This document shows positions 44,043 to 52,664 of a stretch of 64,000 nucleotides of DNA, in pieces. A program made the position numbers and the translations under genes. The DNA lies in NCBI GenBank assembly GCA_027030245.1, contig JALVFE010000021.1, positions 124,001-188,000 of the forward strand, read 5' to 3'. Every line of letters starts with the position of its first letter. Position 1 is the first letter of the stretch. The notes beneath the pieces were generated by a model. The model searched no databases. It was not told the origin of the DNA and saw only the letters and a list, made by a program, of their open reading frames with translations. The stretch is from Melioribacteraceae bacterium (GTDB lineage Bacteria; Bacteroidota; Ignavibacteria; Ignavibacteriales; Melioribacteraceae).

Positions 44043-44520
44043 GACTATCCCTTATTTTATAATGTAAAATAATCAAATTGGTTGGATGCATTTTCCGGTA
44101 AAAAGTTTCAGACTAATTTTCGAACGTAATAATTTTCTAATGTTTTTTACGAGTAATGAAGGATATGTTAAAACAACTACGAATCAATGAGAAATTATAA
44201 ACGTAAAACGTGAGACGTAAAACGTAGGGGACGCAAACCTTGCGTCCCTAAAATTATTTTTTATTTGTGAATTGGCAGCGGCTTCCCAAACATCAAAAAC
44301 CTCCCGAACCCCATAGGAGTTAAATATTTATAATAATCATAAACCCCTTTAACATTAAAACCCCGTCGGGGTGATATCTTAAATTTGTGTTGTGGTTTTG
44401 TGTCACTCTTAGCGGAGTTTGGGTTTTATGTTAGAATATTTGTACTATAAATGTTTCACGCCTACGGCGTTTGCGGGATGAAATAGAGAGTTCATTTAGA
44501 TCCCGAAATAAATTCGGGAT
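44043..44520. repeat. Repeat gap, first part
   Basis: 44043-44195 is unique AT-rich sequence, probably the promoter area of the thioredoxin-like gene. 44198-44225 holds four heptads (TAAACGT, AAAACGT, GAGACGT, AAAACGT) followed by the stem GGGACG...CGTCCC at 44228-44248. 44309-44375 carries ACCCC/GGGGT-type mini-hairpins and 44401-44475 the inverted 'gtcactc...gttagaat...tttcacgcctacggcgt' module. 44499-44524 is a CCCGAA...TTCGGG palindromic unit. Much of this repeats 11200-11520. Confidence 0.7.
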
Positions 44521-44993
44521 GACAGGTTTTATTAACTGTCATGCTGAATTCATTTCAGCATCTGATTGTGGCAACGGGTTCTTTTTAGATCCTGAAACGA
44601 TCAGCCGACGGCGGACGGGGTCATTCTTTTTTTAACCACAATGAACACAAAGGGAAAAACAAACGTGAGACGTAAGACGTGAACGTGAGACGTAGGGGAA
44701 GCAAATTTTGCTTCCCGAAATTTATTTTTCATTAGCGAATTAGCGGCTATTCAATTGTTCTTTTTTAGGTCCCGAAACCAGTTCGGAATGACAAGTTTTA
44801 TTAACTGTCATGCTGAATTCATTTCAGCATCTCATAGAGTTCCTTTTAGATCCCGAAATAAATTGGTTCTGTTCTGCGTCATGCTGTCCCGAAACATTTA
44901 AATACCATGTCATGCTGTTCGCCGCAGGCGAATTGTTTCAGCATCTGATTTTTCCTTTTAGATCCCGAAACAAGTTCGGGATGACAGACAAAA
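44521..44993. repeat. Repeat gap, palindromic units and covariant stem-loop
   Basis: 44538-44562, 44809-44833 and 44910-44947 are GCTGAA/TTCAGC or GCTG/CAGC units; the last has an inner TTCGCC-gca-GGCGAA stem. 44660-44693 is a short heptad array with one unit a base short. 44696-44716 is the stem GGGAAGCAA / TTGCTTCCC, which differs from the standard GGGACGCAA / TTGCGTCCC by one compensated pair. 44961-44988 is a CCCGAAAC...GTTCGGG unit. No gene. Confidence 0.72.
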
Positions 44994-45049
44994 AAATTAC
45001 AAGTGACAAATGACAAATGACCAATGACAAATTACAATTCCCTAATGCG
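44994..45049 (-). repeat. Short heptad array
   Basis: Eight consecutive heptads: AAATTAC, AAGTGAC, AAATGAC, AAATGAC, CAATGAC, AAATTAC, AATTCCC, TAATGCG. It directly follows a CCCGAA-type palindromic unit. 45050-45194 is unique and should hold the promoter of the next operon. Confidence 0.65.
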
Positions 45050-45194
45050 TAATATTTGTATAATTCATTTTCTAAAGAAATGAAATTGTTTTGGTATCAA
45101 TCCGGTATCCTTTATTGGCAACATGGCTCAATATAATTTGTTAAACAGATTTGTTATATTTTAATTTTAAAATCGAAACAGGTGTGCACTAACT

Positions 45195-45953
45195 ATGAAG
45201 CTCCAATACAAAATACTTTCCGGCTTTGGAATCTTAGCGGTAATGCTGCTTGTTGCCGGTATTTGGTCTATTTTTCAAGTTAAATACTTCAGCGAAAGCT
45301 TGGAAGAAATTATCGGCTCGCGCTACGAAAAGATTGGTTTTGCCAAATCTATTAATGAACTTTTTGAAAGAAACGATAGAGAAACCTTACTGACATTTTT
45401 GGAAACCGTTAAAAAACCGGAATTGCAAAAATCCGAAAGCTCTTTTCTTTCCGGTATTGCCAAGTTTAATGAGTTTAAGATTAACGGTATTGAGAAAAAG
45501 CTATTGGAAGAGCTACAATCTGAATATAAAACCTATATTAAAAATTGGGAAACTGTTTTTGCAAAACCTCTAACAACAGATCAGAAATTAGCTGCATATA
45601 AAAAATACGTAGAACCTTCGTTTAATATTGTGCAACAAAAAATCAAAAAAATCATTGAAATTAATCAAGCAAAATTAATTTCCACCGCACAAGAAATTAA
45701 AGACAGAACCCGCCGAGCAATTATCCCTGGCGTTGTTGCAATAATTGCGGCAATTGTTTTTACATTGCTCTTTAATTATTTTGTTCATCAGTATATGATA
45801 AAGCCAATAATCACCTTGAAAAAACAAGTTGATGATTTTATTTCGAAAGGCGCACCGCTTACATTCCGCCCGGTTACCGACGACGAAATCGCAAGTTTAA
45901 CCGAATCAATATATTTACTGACCTCTCATATAGATAGGGATATTAATCAATAA
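45195..45953 (+). CDS. HAMP-domain membrane protein without output domain
   Basis: 252 residues. First membrane helix at about 8-27, an extracytoplasmic helical region of about 145 residues (four-helix-bundle sensor type), a second helix at about 174-195, then a HAMP segment (IKPIITLKKQVDDFISKGAP ... VTDDEIASLTESIYLLT) ending at the C-terminus. There is no kinase, cyclase or chemotaxis output domain. The stop codon overlaps the trkH start (TAATGA-type overlap at 45951-45955), so the two are translated together. A role as a regulatory subunit of the potassium transporter is inferred from this coupling. Confidence 0.8.
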   Translation: MKLQYKILSGFGILAVMLLVAGIWSIFQVKYFSESLEEIIGSRYEKIGFAKSINELFERNDRETLLTFLETVKKPELQKSESSFLSGIAKFNEFKINGIEKKLLEELQSEYKTYIKNWETVFAKPLTTDQKLAAYKKYVEPSFNIVQQKIKKIIEINQAKLISTAQEIKDRTRRAIIPGVVAIIAAIVFTLLFNYFVHQYMIKPIITLKKQVDDFISKGAPLTFRPVTDDEIASLTESIYLLTSHIDRDINQ

Positions 45954-47401
45954 TGAGATTGTATGTAGTCTTCCGTTACATTGGTTTTGTTATTTTACTC
46001 AACGCTTTGTTCTTAGCTGTTTCCACGGCGATCTCATATTTCTACGGTGAATCATCGTTCTTTCCGCTCTTGTATTCTACAATAATTGCAGTATTATTCG
46101 GAATATTCCCGATTATTTTCGTTCCAGCCGTTGACGACATAACTCACATAGAAGGTTTGGTAATTGTTGTGGGCAGTTGGCTCCTTTCTTGTTTAATCGG
46201 AACAATCCCATATGTAATGTGGGGCGGTGAGTTTACATTCACAAATGCATGGTTCGAAAGTGTTTCCGGTTATACTACTACAGGCGCATCAATATTAACG
46301 GAAATCGAATCGTTGCCTTTGGGTATATTGTTTTGGAGAGCTTCTACTCATTGGATTGGCGGAATGGGAATCATAGTTTTCGTGTTATCCGTAATGCCTT
46401 CATTGGGTTCTGCGGGCTTAATACTTTACCGCTCCGAAATGTCTCCGGCCGCTCTACATCATTTCAAAATGAGAAGCAGGGATGCAGTCAGATTAATTTT
46501 ATGGATATATCTCGGCATCACAATTATTGAAACGGCTTTGTTATTATTAGCCGGCTTGAATTTATTCGATGCCTTAACACACGCATTTTCAACAGTAGCT
46601 ACGGGCGGATTTTCAACTAAAAATTCCAGTGTTGCCGCATTTCATTCTCTAACCGTTGAAATTATAATTATGGTTTTTATGCTGCTTTCGGGAATGAATT
46701 TCGCTTTATTGTTTTCTGCAGTTACCGGTAAATTTGAAGATGTTAAAGTTTCCACCGTTGCAAAATATTACGTGGGAATTAATTTGGTTGTTATACTTTT
46801 GGTATCTTTAAATACATACGGAAATAATTACAACAATTTCGGCGATGCGTTACGATACAGTGCGTTTCAAGTTTTATCGGTTGGAACATCAACCGGATTT
46901 GCAAACGCGGATTCATCCGTTTGGCCTCCTTTCGCTCAAATGATTTTGGTCATTTTGACATTACAATGCGCCTCGGCAGGTTCAACTTCCGGTGGGATAA
47001 AAGTCGATAGAATTATTATTTTCATTAAATCGCTTGAAAAGAAAATAAAACAAATTTTACACCCGAATGCGGTAATTACAATAACAATGGATAAAAAGAA
47101 AGTTGATGATGAATTGGTCAATTCAACAATTTTGTATATTCTGACTTACATTTTTATTGTAGCTCTTTCGGGATTAGCCGTTACTGCAATGGGCGTTGAT
47201 ATGATTTCTGCTTATTCCGGAGCTGCGGCAATGATGGGAAACGTTGGTCCCGGTTTGGGATTTGTGGGCTCCTTGGAAAATTATTCGTTAATTCCTAAGT
47301 TAGGTAAATGGGTTTATTCTTTAACAATGATTTTAGGAAGATTGGAAATTTACGGTTTAATAATTTTTTTCCTGCCTTCTACTTGGAAAAGAAAATATTA
47401 A
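45953..47401 (+). CDS. trkH: TrkH-family potassium uptake protein
   Basis: 482 residues, full length, membrane protein with four M1-P-M2 repeats. The four selectivity-filter loops are visible: SGYTTTGASIL, STVATGGFST, LSVGTSTGFANAD and MGNVGPGLGFVG. Takes up K+ (or Na+-coupled K+) across the inner membrane. The usual cytoplasmic RCK regulator TrkA/KtrA is not encoded nearby; instead the upstream gene encodes a HAMP-type membrane protein. 12 bp later a thioesterase gene follows. Confidence 0.93.
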   Translation: MRLYVVFRYIGFVILLNALFLAVSTAISYFYGESSFFPLLYSTIIAVLFGIFPIIFVPAVDDITHIEGLVIVVGSWLLSCLIGTIPYVMWGGEFTFTNAWFESVSGYTTTGASILTEIESLPLGILFWRASTHWIGGMGIIVFVLSVMPSLGSAGLILYRSEMSPAALHHFKMRSRDAVRLILWIYLGITIIETALLLLAGLNLFDALTHAFSTVATGGFSTKNSSVAAFHSLTVEIIIMVFMLLSGMNFALLFSAVTGKFEDVKVSTVAKYYVGINLVVILLVSLNTYGNNYNNFGDALRYSAFQVLSVGTSTGFANADSSVWPPFAQMILVILTLQCASAGSTSGGIKVDRIIIFIKSLEKKIKQILHPNAVITITMDKKKVDDELVNSTILYILTYIFIVALSGLAVTAMGVDMISAYSGAAAMMGNVGPGLGFVGSLENYSLIPKLGKWVYSLTMILGRLEIYGLIIFFLPSTWKRKY

Positions 47402-47413
47402 TAGGAAAATAAT

Positions 47414-47854
47414 TTGTCAAGAATTAAAGTTCTTTTACCGGAAAACTATATTTTTACCACCGAAATTCCTGTACGCATTACGGATTTAAATTACGGCGGG
47501 CATTTGGGGAACGATTCCCTTCTCTCAATCGTACACGAAGCAAGAATGCGGTTTCTTAAAAATTTCAATTATACCGAACTCAATATTGAAGGTAAGGCGC
47601 TTCTAATGGTTGACGCTCTCATAAATTTTATTAGAGAAAGTTTTCACGGTGATGTATTGAAAATTGAAATTAATATATCGAACATTGACGACAAAGGTTT
47701 TGACATGTTTTATAAAATTACAAATAAGGAAACAGGCAAATTAGTTGCCGCGGTAAAAACCGGTATGGTATTTTTCGACTACGAAAAGAAAAAATTATCT
47801 AACACTCCGGAAAAATTTAAAAGTTTTATCACAAATTTAAACAATCAAGGTTAA
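47414..47854 (+). CDS. Acyl-CoA thioesterase-like hotdog protein
   Basis: 146 residues. Hotdog fold of the 4-hydroxybenzoyl-CoA thioesterase type, recognised by TEIPVRITDLNYGGHLGNDSLLS and EARMRFLKNF. In this family the Asp/Asn-rich DxxYxGH-like loop is catalytic (here DLNYGGH). The substrate is unknown. The start is TTG at 47414 with AGGAAA about six bases upstream. It sits between trkH and a TraB-family gene with very short spacing, so probably all are on one transcript. Confidence 0.8.
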   Translation: MSRIKVLLPENYIFTTEIPVRITDLNYGGHLGNDSLLSIVHEARMRFLKNFNYTELNIEGKALLMVDALINFIRESFHGDVLKIEINISNIDDKGFDMFYKITNKETGKLVAAVKTGMVFFDYEKKKLSNTPEKFKSFITNLNNQG

Positions 47855-47855
47855 A

Positions 47856-49052
47856 TTGAACTCAAACAAAACTGAAATTACCAATACACAATCCAACGAA
47901 ATCACCAAGTTAACGGCGGGCGAAAAAAATTTTACGATTATCGGAACGGCGCATATATCGCAAAAATCTGCCGACTTGGCAAAAAAAATTATTGAAGAAG
48001 AACTACCAGATACGGTATGCGTTGAATTGGACCCCCAGCGTTACGAAGCGCTTTCAAATAAAAAACGTTGGCAAGAATTAGATATTAAAGAGATTATCCG
48101 GAAAAAACAACTTACTACGTTGGTAGTCAACTTGATTCTTGCATCCTATCAAAAAAAACTTGGCAAAAAACTTGGAGTAATGCCCGGCACTGAATTACTT
48201 ATTGCCACTCAAGTTGCCAAGGAAAACGATATTCCGATTGAGTTATGCGATAGAGATGTAAAAATTACTCTGAAACGCGCTTGGAATAAAATGTCATTTT
48301 TCCAAAAATTTAAGTTTTTAGTATCGGGATTAGCAGGCGTATTTGAAAAACAAGATCTTACCGAAGAAGATTTGGAAAAGCTAAAAGAAAAAGATGTTTT
48401 GAACGAATTAATGACAGAGCTCGGAAAAGCGATGCCCGTTCTAAAGGAAGTCTTAATAGACGAGCGCGATTCTTACATAACCGAAAAAATGAGAAATAGT
48501 AAAGGCAAGAATATAGTTGCGGTTGTTGGCGCTGGTCATGTAAAAGGAATTGTAGAGAAACTCAAATCGAACCAATCTTTTAATCTTAAAGAAATTGAAG
48601 AAATTCCGCCGTCTTCACCGGTAATAAAAATTATCGGTTGGAGTATCCCGGCAATTATTATCGGTTCGCTTATTTATATTGGTTTTACGCAAGGGCTTCT
48701 TGCAGCAAAAGCAAATTCATTATACTGGATTTTGGCAAACGGCATTCCCAGTGCGCTTGGAGCAATAATAGCTCTGGCACATCCGTTAACAATAATTTCG
48801 GTGTTTTTTGCGGCTCCTCTTACAAGTTTAACTCCGGTTATAGGCGCCGGATATGTTGCTGCGTTTGTCCAAGCTTATTTCAGTCCGCCGAAAGTCAAAG
48901 AATTTGAAAGCTTAACAGACGATTTTAATAACATCAAAATGTGGTGGAAAAACAGATTGCTGAAAGTATTTCTGGTTTTTATTCTAACCAGTTTGGGTAG
49001 CGCTTTAGGTACTTACGTAGGAGCTTATAAAATTATTTCCAATGCTCTCTAA
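47856..49052 (+). CDS. TraB family protein with C-terminal membrane domain
   Basis: 398 residues. The N-terminal TraB/TIKI-like domain (about 25-250) has the conserved GTAHISQKSADL, the Glu of CVELDPQRYEAL, the ELCDRDVKITLKRAW segment and VVGAGHVKGI. The C-terminal part has several membrane helices (about 258-275, 290-310, 312-335, 372-392). The family includes the enterococcal pheromone-shutdown protein and, distantly, metalloproteases, but the bacterial role is unclear. Start TTG at 47856, one base after the preceding stop codon, indicating coupling. Confidence 0.85.
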   Translation: MNSNKTEITNTQSNEITKLTAGEKNFTIIGTAHISQKSADLAKKIIEEELPDTVCVELDPQRYEALSNKKRWQELDIKEIIRKKQLTTLVVNLILASYQKKLGKKLGVMPGTELLIATQVAKENDIPIELCDRDVKITLKRAWNKMSFFQKFKFLVSGLAGVFEKQDLTEEDLEKLKEKDVLNELMTELGKAMPVLKEVLIDERDSYITEKMRNSKGKNIVAVVGAGHVKGIVEKLKSNQSFNLKEIEEIPPSSPVIKIIGWSIPAIIIGSLIYIGFTQGLLAAKANSLYWILANGIPSALGAIIALAHPLTIISVFFAAPLTSLTPVIGAGYVAAFVQAYFSPPKVKEFESLTDDFNNIKMWWKNRLLKVFLVFILTSLGSALGTYVGAYKIISNAL

Positions 49053-49712
49053 TTAGTTTTGTGTTATCAGATTTTTTAGCTCGGTTGTTGCCGCGGAAAC
49101 ATTATCGGAAGAAAAAATCGACGAACCCGCAACAAAAATATTGCACCCGGCATCCGAAGCTTTTTGAATGGTCTGTTTATTAATTCCCCCGTCAACTTCG
49201 ATTAAGAAATTATATCCCTTTTCTATTTTTAAATCATTTAATTTTTTAATTTTACTTAAAGTGTAATCTAAAAATTTCTGACCACCGAAACCGGGATTAA
49301 CGGACATAACCAGAATCAAATCAGCAAAGTGTAAAATTTCACCAAGCGTTTCAACCGGAGTTGCCGGATTAATTGCAACGCCGGCTTTAGCTCCTAACTC
49401 TTTAATCATGTTTAGCGTTCTATCCAAATGAATAACTTCTTCTTGATGAACGGTAATGTAATCCGCACCGGCTTTAATAAAAGCATCAATGTGTAGTTCG
49501 GGATTTTCAATCATAAGGTGAACATCAAGCGGAAGCTCGGTAATTTTATTAACGGCGGAAACTACAAGCGGACCGAAGGTAATATTCGGAACAAATTTTC
49601 CGTCCATAACGTCGCAATGAATTATATCCGCTCCGGCAAGTTCCACATAACGTATTTCCCTCTCTAAATTTGAGAAGTCAGCCGACAAAATGGAAGGTGC
49701 AAGTAATTTCAA
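49053..49712 (-). CDS. rpe: Ribulose-phosphate 3-epimerase
   Basis: 219 residues, usual length. Interconverts ribulose 5-phosphate and xylulose 5-phosphate in the pentose phosphate pathway. Motifs: LAPSILSADFSNLE at the N-terminus, IHCDVMDGKFVPNITFG (metal and catalytic Asp), LDVHLMIENP, MSVNPGFGGQKF and EVDGGINKQT (second catalytic Asp). It converges on the TraB-family gene with no gap and follows the PASTA gene by ten bases. Confidence 0.96.
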   Translation of the reverse strand: MKLLAPSILSADFSNLEREIRYVELAGADIIHCDVMDGKFVPNITFGPLVVSAVNKITELPLDVHLMIENPELHIDAFIKAGADYITVHQEEVIHLDRTLNMIKELGAKAGVAINPATPVETLGEILHFADLILVMSVNPGFGGQKFLDYTLSKIKKLNDLKIEKGYNFLIEVDGGINKQTIQKASDAGCNIFVAGSSIFSSDNVSAATTELKNLITQN

Positions 49713-49722
49713 ACCGTTTCTC

Positions 49723-50454
49723 CTATTTGGAACTTTTTGTTACAAAAACATCAACCGTTTCGCCAATCTCAACCAGTTGCCCTTTTTTAGGATATTGTGC
49801 AATCACGGTATTAGGCAATAGGTTCGGCGATTCTTGATAATTAACTTTACCCAAATAAAGCGAATTGTTTCTCAGTTCCCTTTCGGCTTCGCTTAATGTT
49901 TTGCCCATCAAATCCGGTACGCGTACTTTCCCTACGTTAGGACCGATGCTCACTTTCAAATTAATTGTAGTTCCCTTCTCAACATTCATTCCCGGATTCG
50001 GTTTTTGTCCCACTACCGTTCCGGACTTAGCTTCCGAACGTACTTCCGTAATATTTCCCACTTTTAATCCTAATCTTTCTATAGTAATCTTGGCATCGCG
50101 TAAAGTTTTATATTGTAAATCGGGAATTTTCACCAACGGATCGCCGCCGCTGATTGCAAGGTAAATTCTTCTGTTAACTTTTACTTTTGTGTTTTTAAGC
50201 GGCTTCTGGAAAATAACATGATCTTTTGGAAATTTATTGTTATATCGCGGGCCTTCGAGCACGGGTACAAGATTCAGCTCTTCAAGTTTCTTTATCGCTT
50301 CATCTTTGTGCAATCCTACCAAATCCGGAACAATTACTTCGGGTTTATCTACAACCGCCGGCATGATTACTTTATCGGTAATTATAACCACGGCGGCAAG
50401 AAACAAAACTATTGCAACAAAGGCTATTACTAATTTCTTAAATATCTTTTTCAT
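49723..50454 (-). CDS. Membrane protein with three PASTA domains
   Basis: 243 residues. One N-terminal membrane helix (about 8-28) followed by three PASTA repeats (about 40-108, 109-177, 178-243), each opening with the VPDL(V/M)GKT-type strand. PASTA domains bind peptidoglycan fragments or act as spacers in penicillin-binding proteins and PknB-type kinases. There is no kinase or transpeptidase domain here, so it may be a stand-alone wall sensor or scaffold. Located upstream of rpe on the same strand. Confidence 0.88.
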   Translation of the reverse strand: MKKIFKKLVIAFVAIVLFLAAVVIITDKVIMPAVVDKPEVIVPDLVGLHKDEAIKKLEELNLVPVLEGPRYNNKFPKDHVIFQKPLKNTKVKVNRRIYLAISGGDPLVKIPDLQYKTLRDAKITIERLGLKVGNITEVRSEAKSGTVVGQKPNPGMNVEKGTTINLKVSIGPNVGKVRVPDLMGKTLSEAERELRNNSLYLGKVNYQESPNLLPNTVIAQYPKKGQLVEIGETVDVFVTKSSK

Positions 50455-50662
50455 AAAACCAAATATAGCAAGTGAATTTTAGATTGACAAATAAACAAAA
50501 CGCAACAATATGTTCATTAAAACAATCTGACTTAATCCTTGTTCCCCCATTTTGTATGTTTTATATTTTACAATATTTATGTATTTTTGCCGAAACTTCA
50601 TAGCAAGATAGATTACGTAATATAATTGAATTTTATTTTTCGTTAATATTCAAGGAGAGTTT

Positions 50663-52162
50663 ATGTTCAAAAATCATCCAAAGGGTTTGCCCGTATTGTT
50701 TTTTACCGAAATGTGGGAACGTTTCGGATTTTACACCATGCTGGCAATTTTCGTTCTTTATTTACAAGAAAATTTCAAATGGGATACAACTACTGTTACA
50801 AGTATATACGGTACTTTCCTTGCCGCAGTATATTTTGCTCCGATTTTAGGCGGTTGGATAGCCGATAATTATTTGGGTTACGGAAAAACCATTACCATCG
50901 GTGCAATCACAATGGCAATAGGCTATTTGTTAATGGCAATTCCCACAACAATACCTCTTCAATTATACTTGGCTTTAGCCGTTGTAGTAATTGGTAACGG
51001 TTTATTCAAAGCAAATATTTCCGTTTTGGTTGGAAATCTTTATTCTCACAAAAGCGGTTCAATTAAAGATGCCGGTTACAATATATTTTACATGGGAATT
51101 AATATCGGTGCATTTTATGCACCTCAAGCCGCAAGCGGCATAAAACAATTTATGATAGATCATTTCGGGGCAACGCTTGCCGAAGGTTACAATGCCGGAT
51201 TTTCTGTTGCCGGTGTTGGGATGATAATATCTTTAATAATTTTTACGGTTTTCAAAAAGTATTACAAAGATGCCGATTACCAATCAAAGCATGAAACAAA
51301 TAACGAAAAAGATATCGTTTTAACTAAAGAACAAGAAAGAGCACGGATTGGGGCTTTGCTTACTATTTTTGCCATCGTAATTTTTTTCTGGATGTCTTTT
51401 CATCAAAACGGCGCGGCTCTTACTTTATTTGCAAGAGATTATACAAACCATTTAGTTAGTAAATACGTTTTCGTATTATTCGATTTCTTCGGTATTCACG
51501 GTTTACTTGCCGTTCTTTTGGGTGGCGGTTATTTGCTTTCAAAAAATGCTACCGGTAAATCAAAAACTTTTGCCGGTTTAGCTATTGTCATCGGCTTAAT
51601 AATTCTTGGTTGGAAAATTTCGACATTGGGAGATCACAACGAAATAGCCCCCGAACAATTCCAAGTTTTCAATCCAATGTTTATCGTTCTTCTCACACCT
51701 ATAATAGTCGGATTTTTCCGTTACTTAAATAAAAAAGGAAAAGAACCGTCATCGCCGGCAAAAATCGGTTTGGGAATGCTTTACACTGCATTGGCGTTTT
51801 TCATTATGGTTATTGCATCTGTCGGTTTGCCTCCGGCATATTCACTCAGCGGTCCTTCACCCATTACGGTTTCCCCGTTCTGGTTGATTTCATCTTACTT
51901 TGTCGTGACTATCGGAGAATTACATTTAAGCCCGATGGGACTTTCTTTTGTTTCCAAAGTAGCGCCTCCTAAAATTAAAGGTTTGATGATGGGATTATGG
52001 TTCGGCGCAACAGCCGTCGGCAATTATCTCTCCGGGTTCATCGGACGATTTTATCAAAACTGGGAGTTATGGCAATTTTTCCTTTTACTCGTAATCACTT
52101 CGTTAATTTCTGCCGGATTAATTTTATTATTCTTAAGAAGACTCAAAGAAGCAACGGAATAA
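50663..52162 (+). CDS. Proton-dependent oligopeptide transporter (POT/PTR family)
   Basis: 499 residues, about 12-14 membrane helices. PTR2 signatures: EMWERFGFYTMLAIFVLY, GGWIADNYLGYGKTI near the first cytoplasmic loop, and FYMGINIGAFYAPQ. A WFGATAVGNYLSGFIG stretch lies near the end. Imports di- and tripeptides with protons in characterised members. AAGGAGAG sits seven bases before the ATG. An intrinsic terminator follows the stop codon. Confidence 0.92.
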   Translation: MFKNHPKGLPVLFFTEMWERFGFYTMLAIFVLYLQENFKWDTTTVTSIYGTFLAAVYFAPILGGWIADNYLGYGKTITIGAITMAIGYLLMAIPTTIPLQLYLALAVVVIGNGLFKANISVLVGNLYSHKSGSIKDAGYNIFYMGINIGAFYAPQAASGIKQFMIDHFGATLAEGYNAGFSVAGVGMIISLIIFTVFKKYYKDADYQSKHETNNEKDIVLTKEQERARIGALLTIFAIVIFFWMSFHQNGAALTLFARDYTNHLVSKYVFVLFDFFGIHGLLAVLLGGGYLLSKNATGKSKTFAGLAIVIGLIILGWKISTLGDHNEIAPEQFQVFNPMFIVLLTPIIVGFFRYLNKKGKEPSSPAKIGLGMLYTALAFFIMVIASVGLPPAYSLSGPSPITVSPFWLISSYFVVTIGELHLSPMGLSFVSKVAPPKIKGLMMGLWFGATAVGNYLSGFIGRFYQNWELWQFFLLLVITSLISAGLILLFLRRLKEATE

Positions 52163-52176
52163 CATTTAATAATTTT

Positions 52177-52210
52177 GGGGATGCATATTTTGTGTCCCCG
52201 ATTTTTTTAT
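52177..52210 (+). terminator. Intrinsic terminator after the POT gene, derived from the composite repeat stem
   Basis: Stem GGGGATGCA (52177-52185) / TGTGTCCCC (52191-52199) followed by GATTTTTTTATTATCG. It is the same stem-loop that leads the heptad arrays elsewhere, but with two G:U-type pairs and without an array. Here it is placed 15 bases after a stop codon and has a T tract, so it can terminate transcription. Confidence 0.75.
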
Positions 52211-52664
52211 TATCGAATTAGCGGCAGTTTAATTGTTTATCTTAGATCCCGAAACTATACGCCAACGGGATGACAGGTTCTTCTTACCGTCATGCTGAAT
52301 TCATTTCAGCATCTAATTGTGACAACGGGTTCTTTTTTGATCCCGAAACAAGTTCGGGATGACAGATTCTTGGGACTGTTATGCTATTTATAGCATGTCA
52401 TGCTGAACTTGTTTCAGCATCTACTTAATCAATAGTTAAATTTATCTTTTGGGAAGACTTGAATAACAGCGTTTGCGGGATGAAATAGAGAGTTCTTTTT
52501 AGATTCCGAAACAATCAGCCAGTGGCGGACGGAATGACATGGTAAAATGCAATCCACTGACAGTATGACCAAACTTTCTAGCTGTCATGCTGAATTCATT
52601 TCAGCATCTAATTGTGGCAACGGGTTCATTTTAGATCCCGAAACAAGTTCGGGATGACAAGAAA
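52211..52664. repeat. Field of palindromic units including an 85-bp inverted dimer
   Basis: No gene. 52289-52313 and 52583-52608 are GCTGAA...TTCAGC units. 52338-52422 is the REPIN-like dimer: GATCCCGAAACA...TTCGGGATGACA, spacer with ATGCTATTTATAGCAT, then TGTCATGCTGAAC...GTTTCAGCATCT. 52503-52539 is a TTCCGAA...CGGAATGACA unit with the inner stem of GCC-agt-GGC type. 52634-52659 is CCCGAAAC...GTTCGGG. The end of the mini-hairpin module ('gcgtttgcgggatgaaatagagagtt') appears at 52469-52495. Confidence 0.7.

Noticed and set aside
44043-45194. Repeat gap as an insertion sequence or prophage remnant
   Set aside because: No transposase, integrase or phage fragment in any frame, and the modules are the same as in the other gaps.
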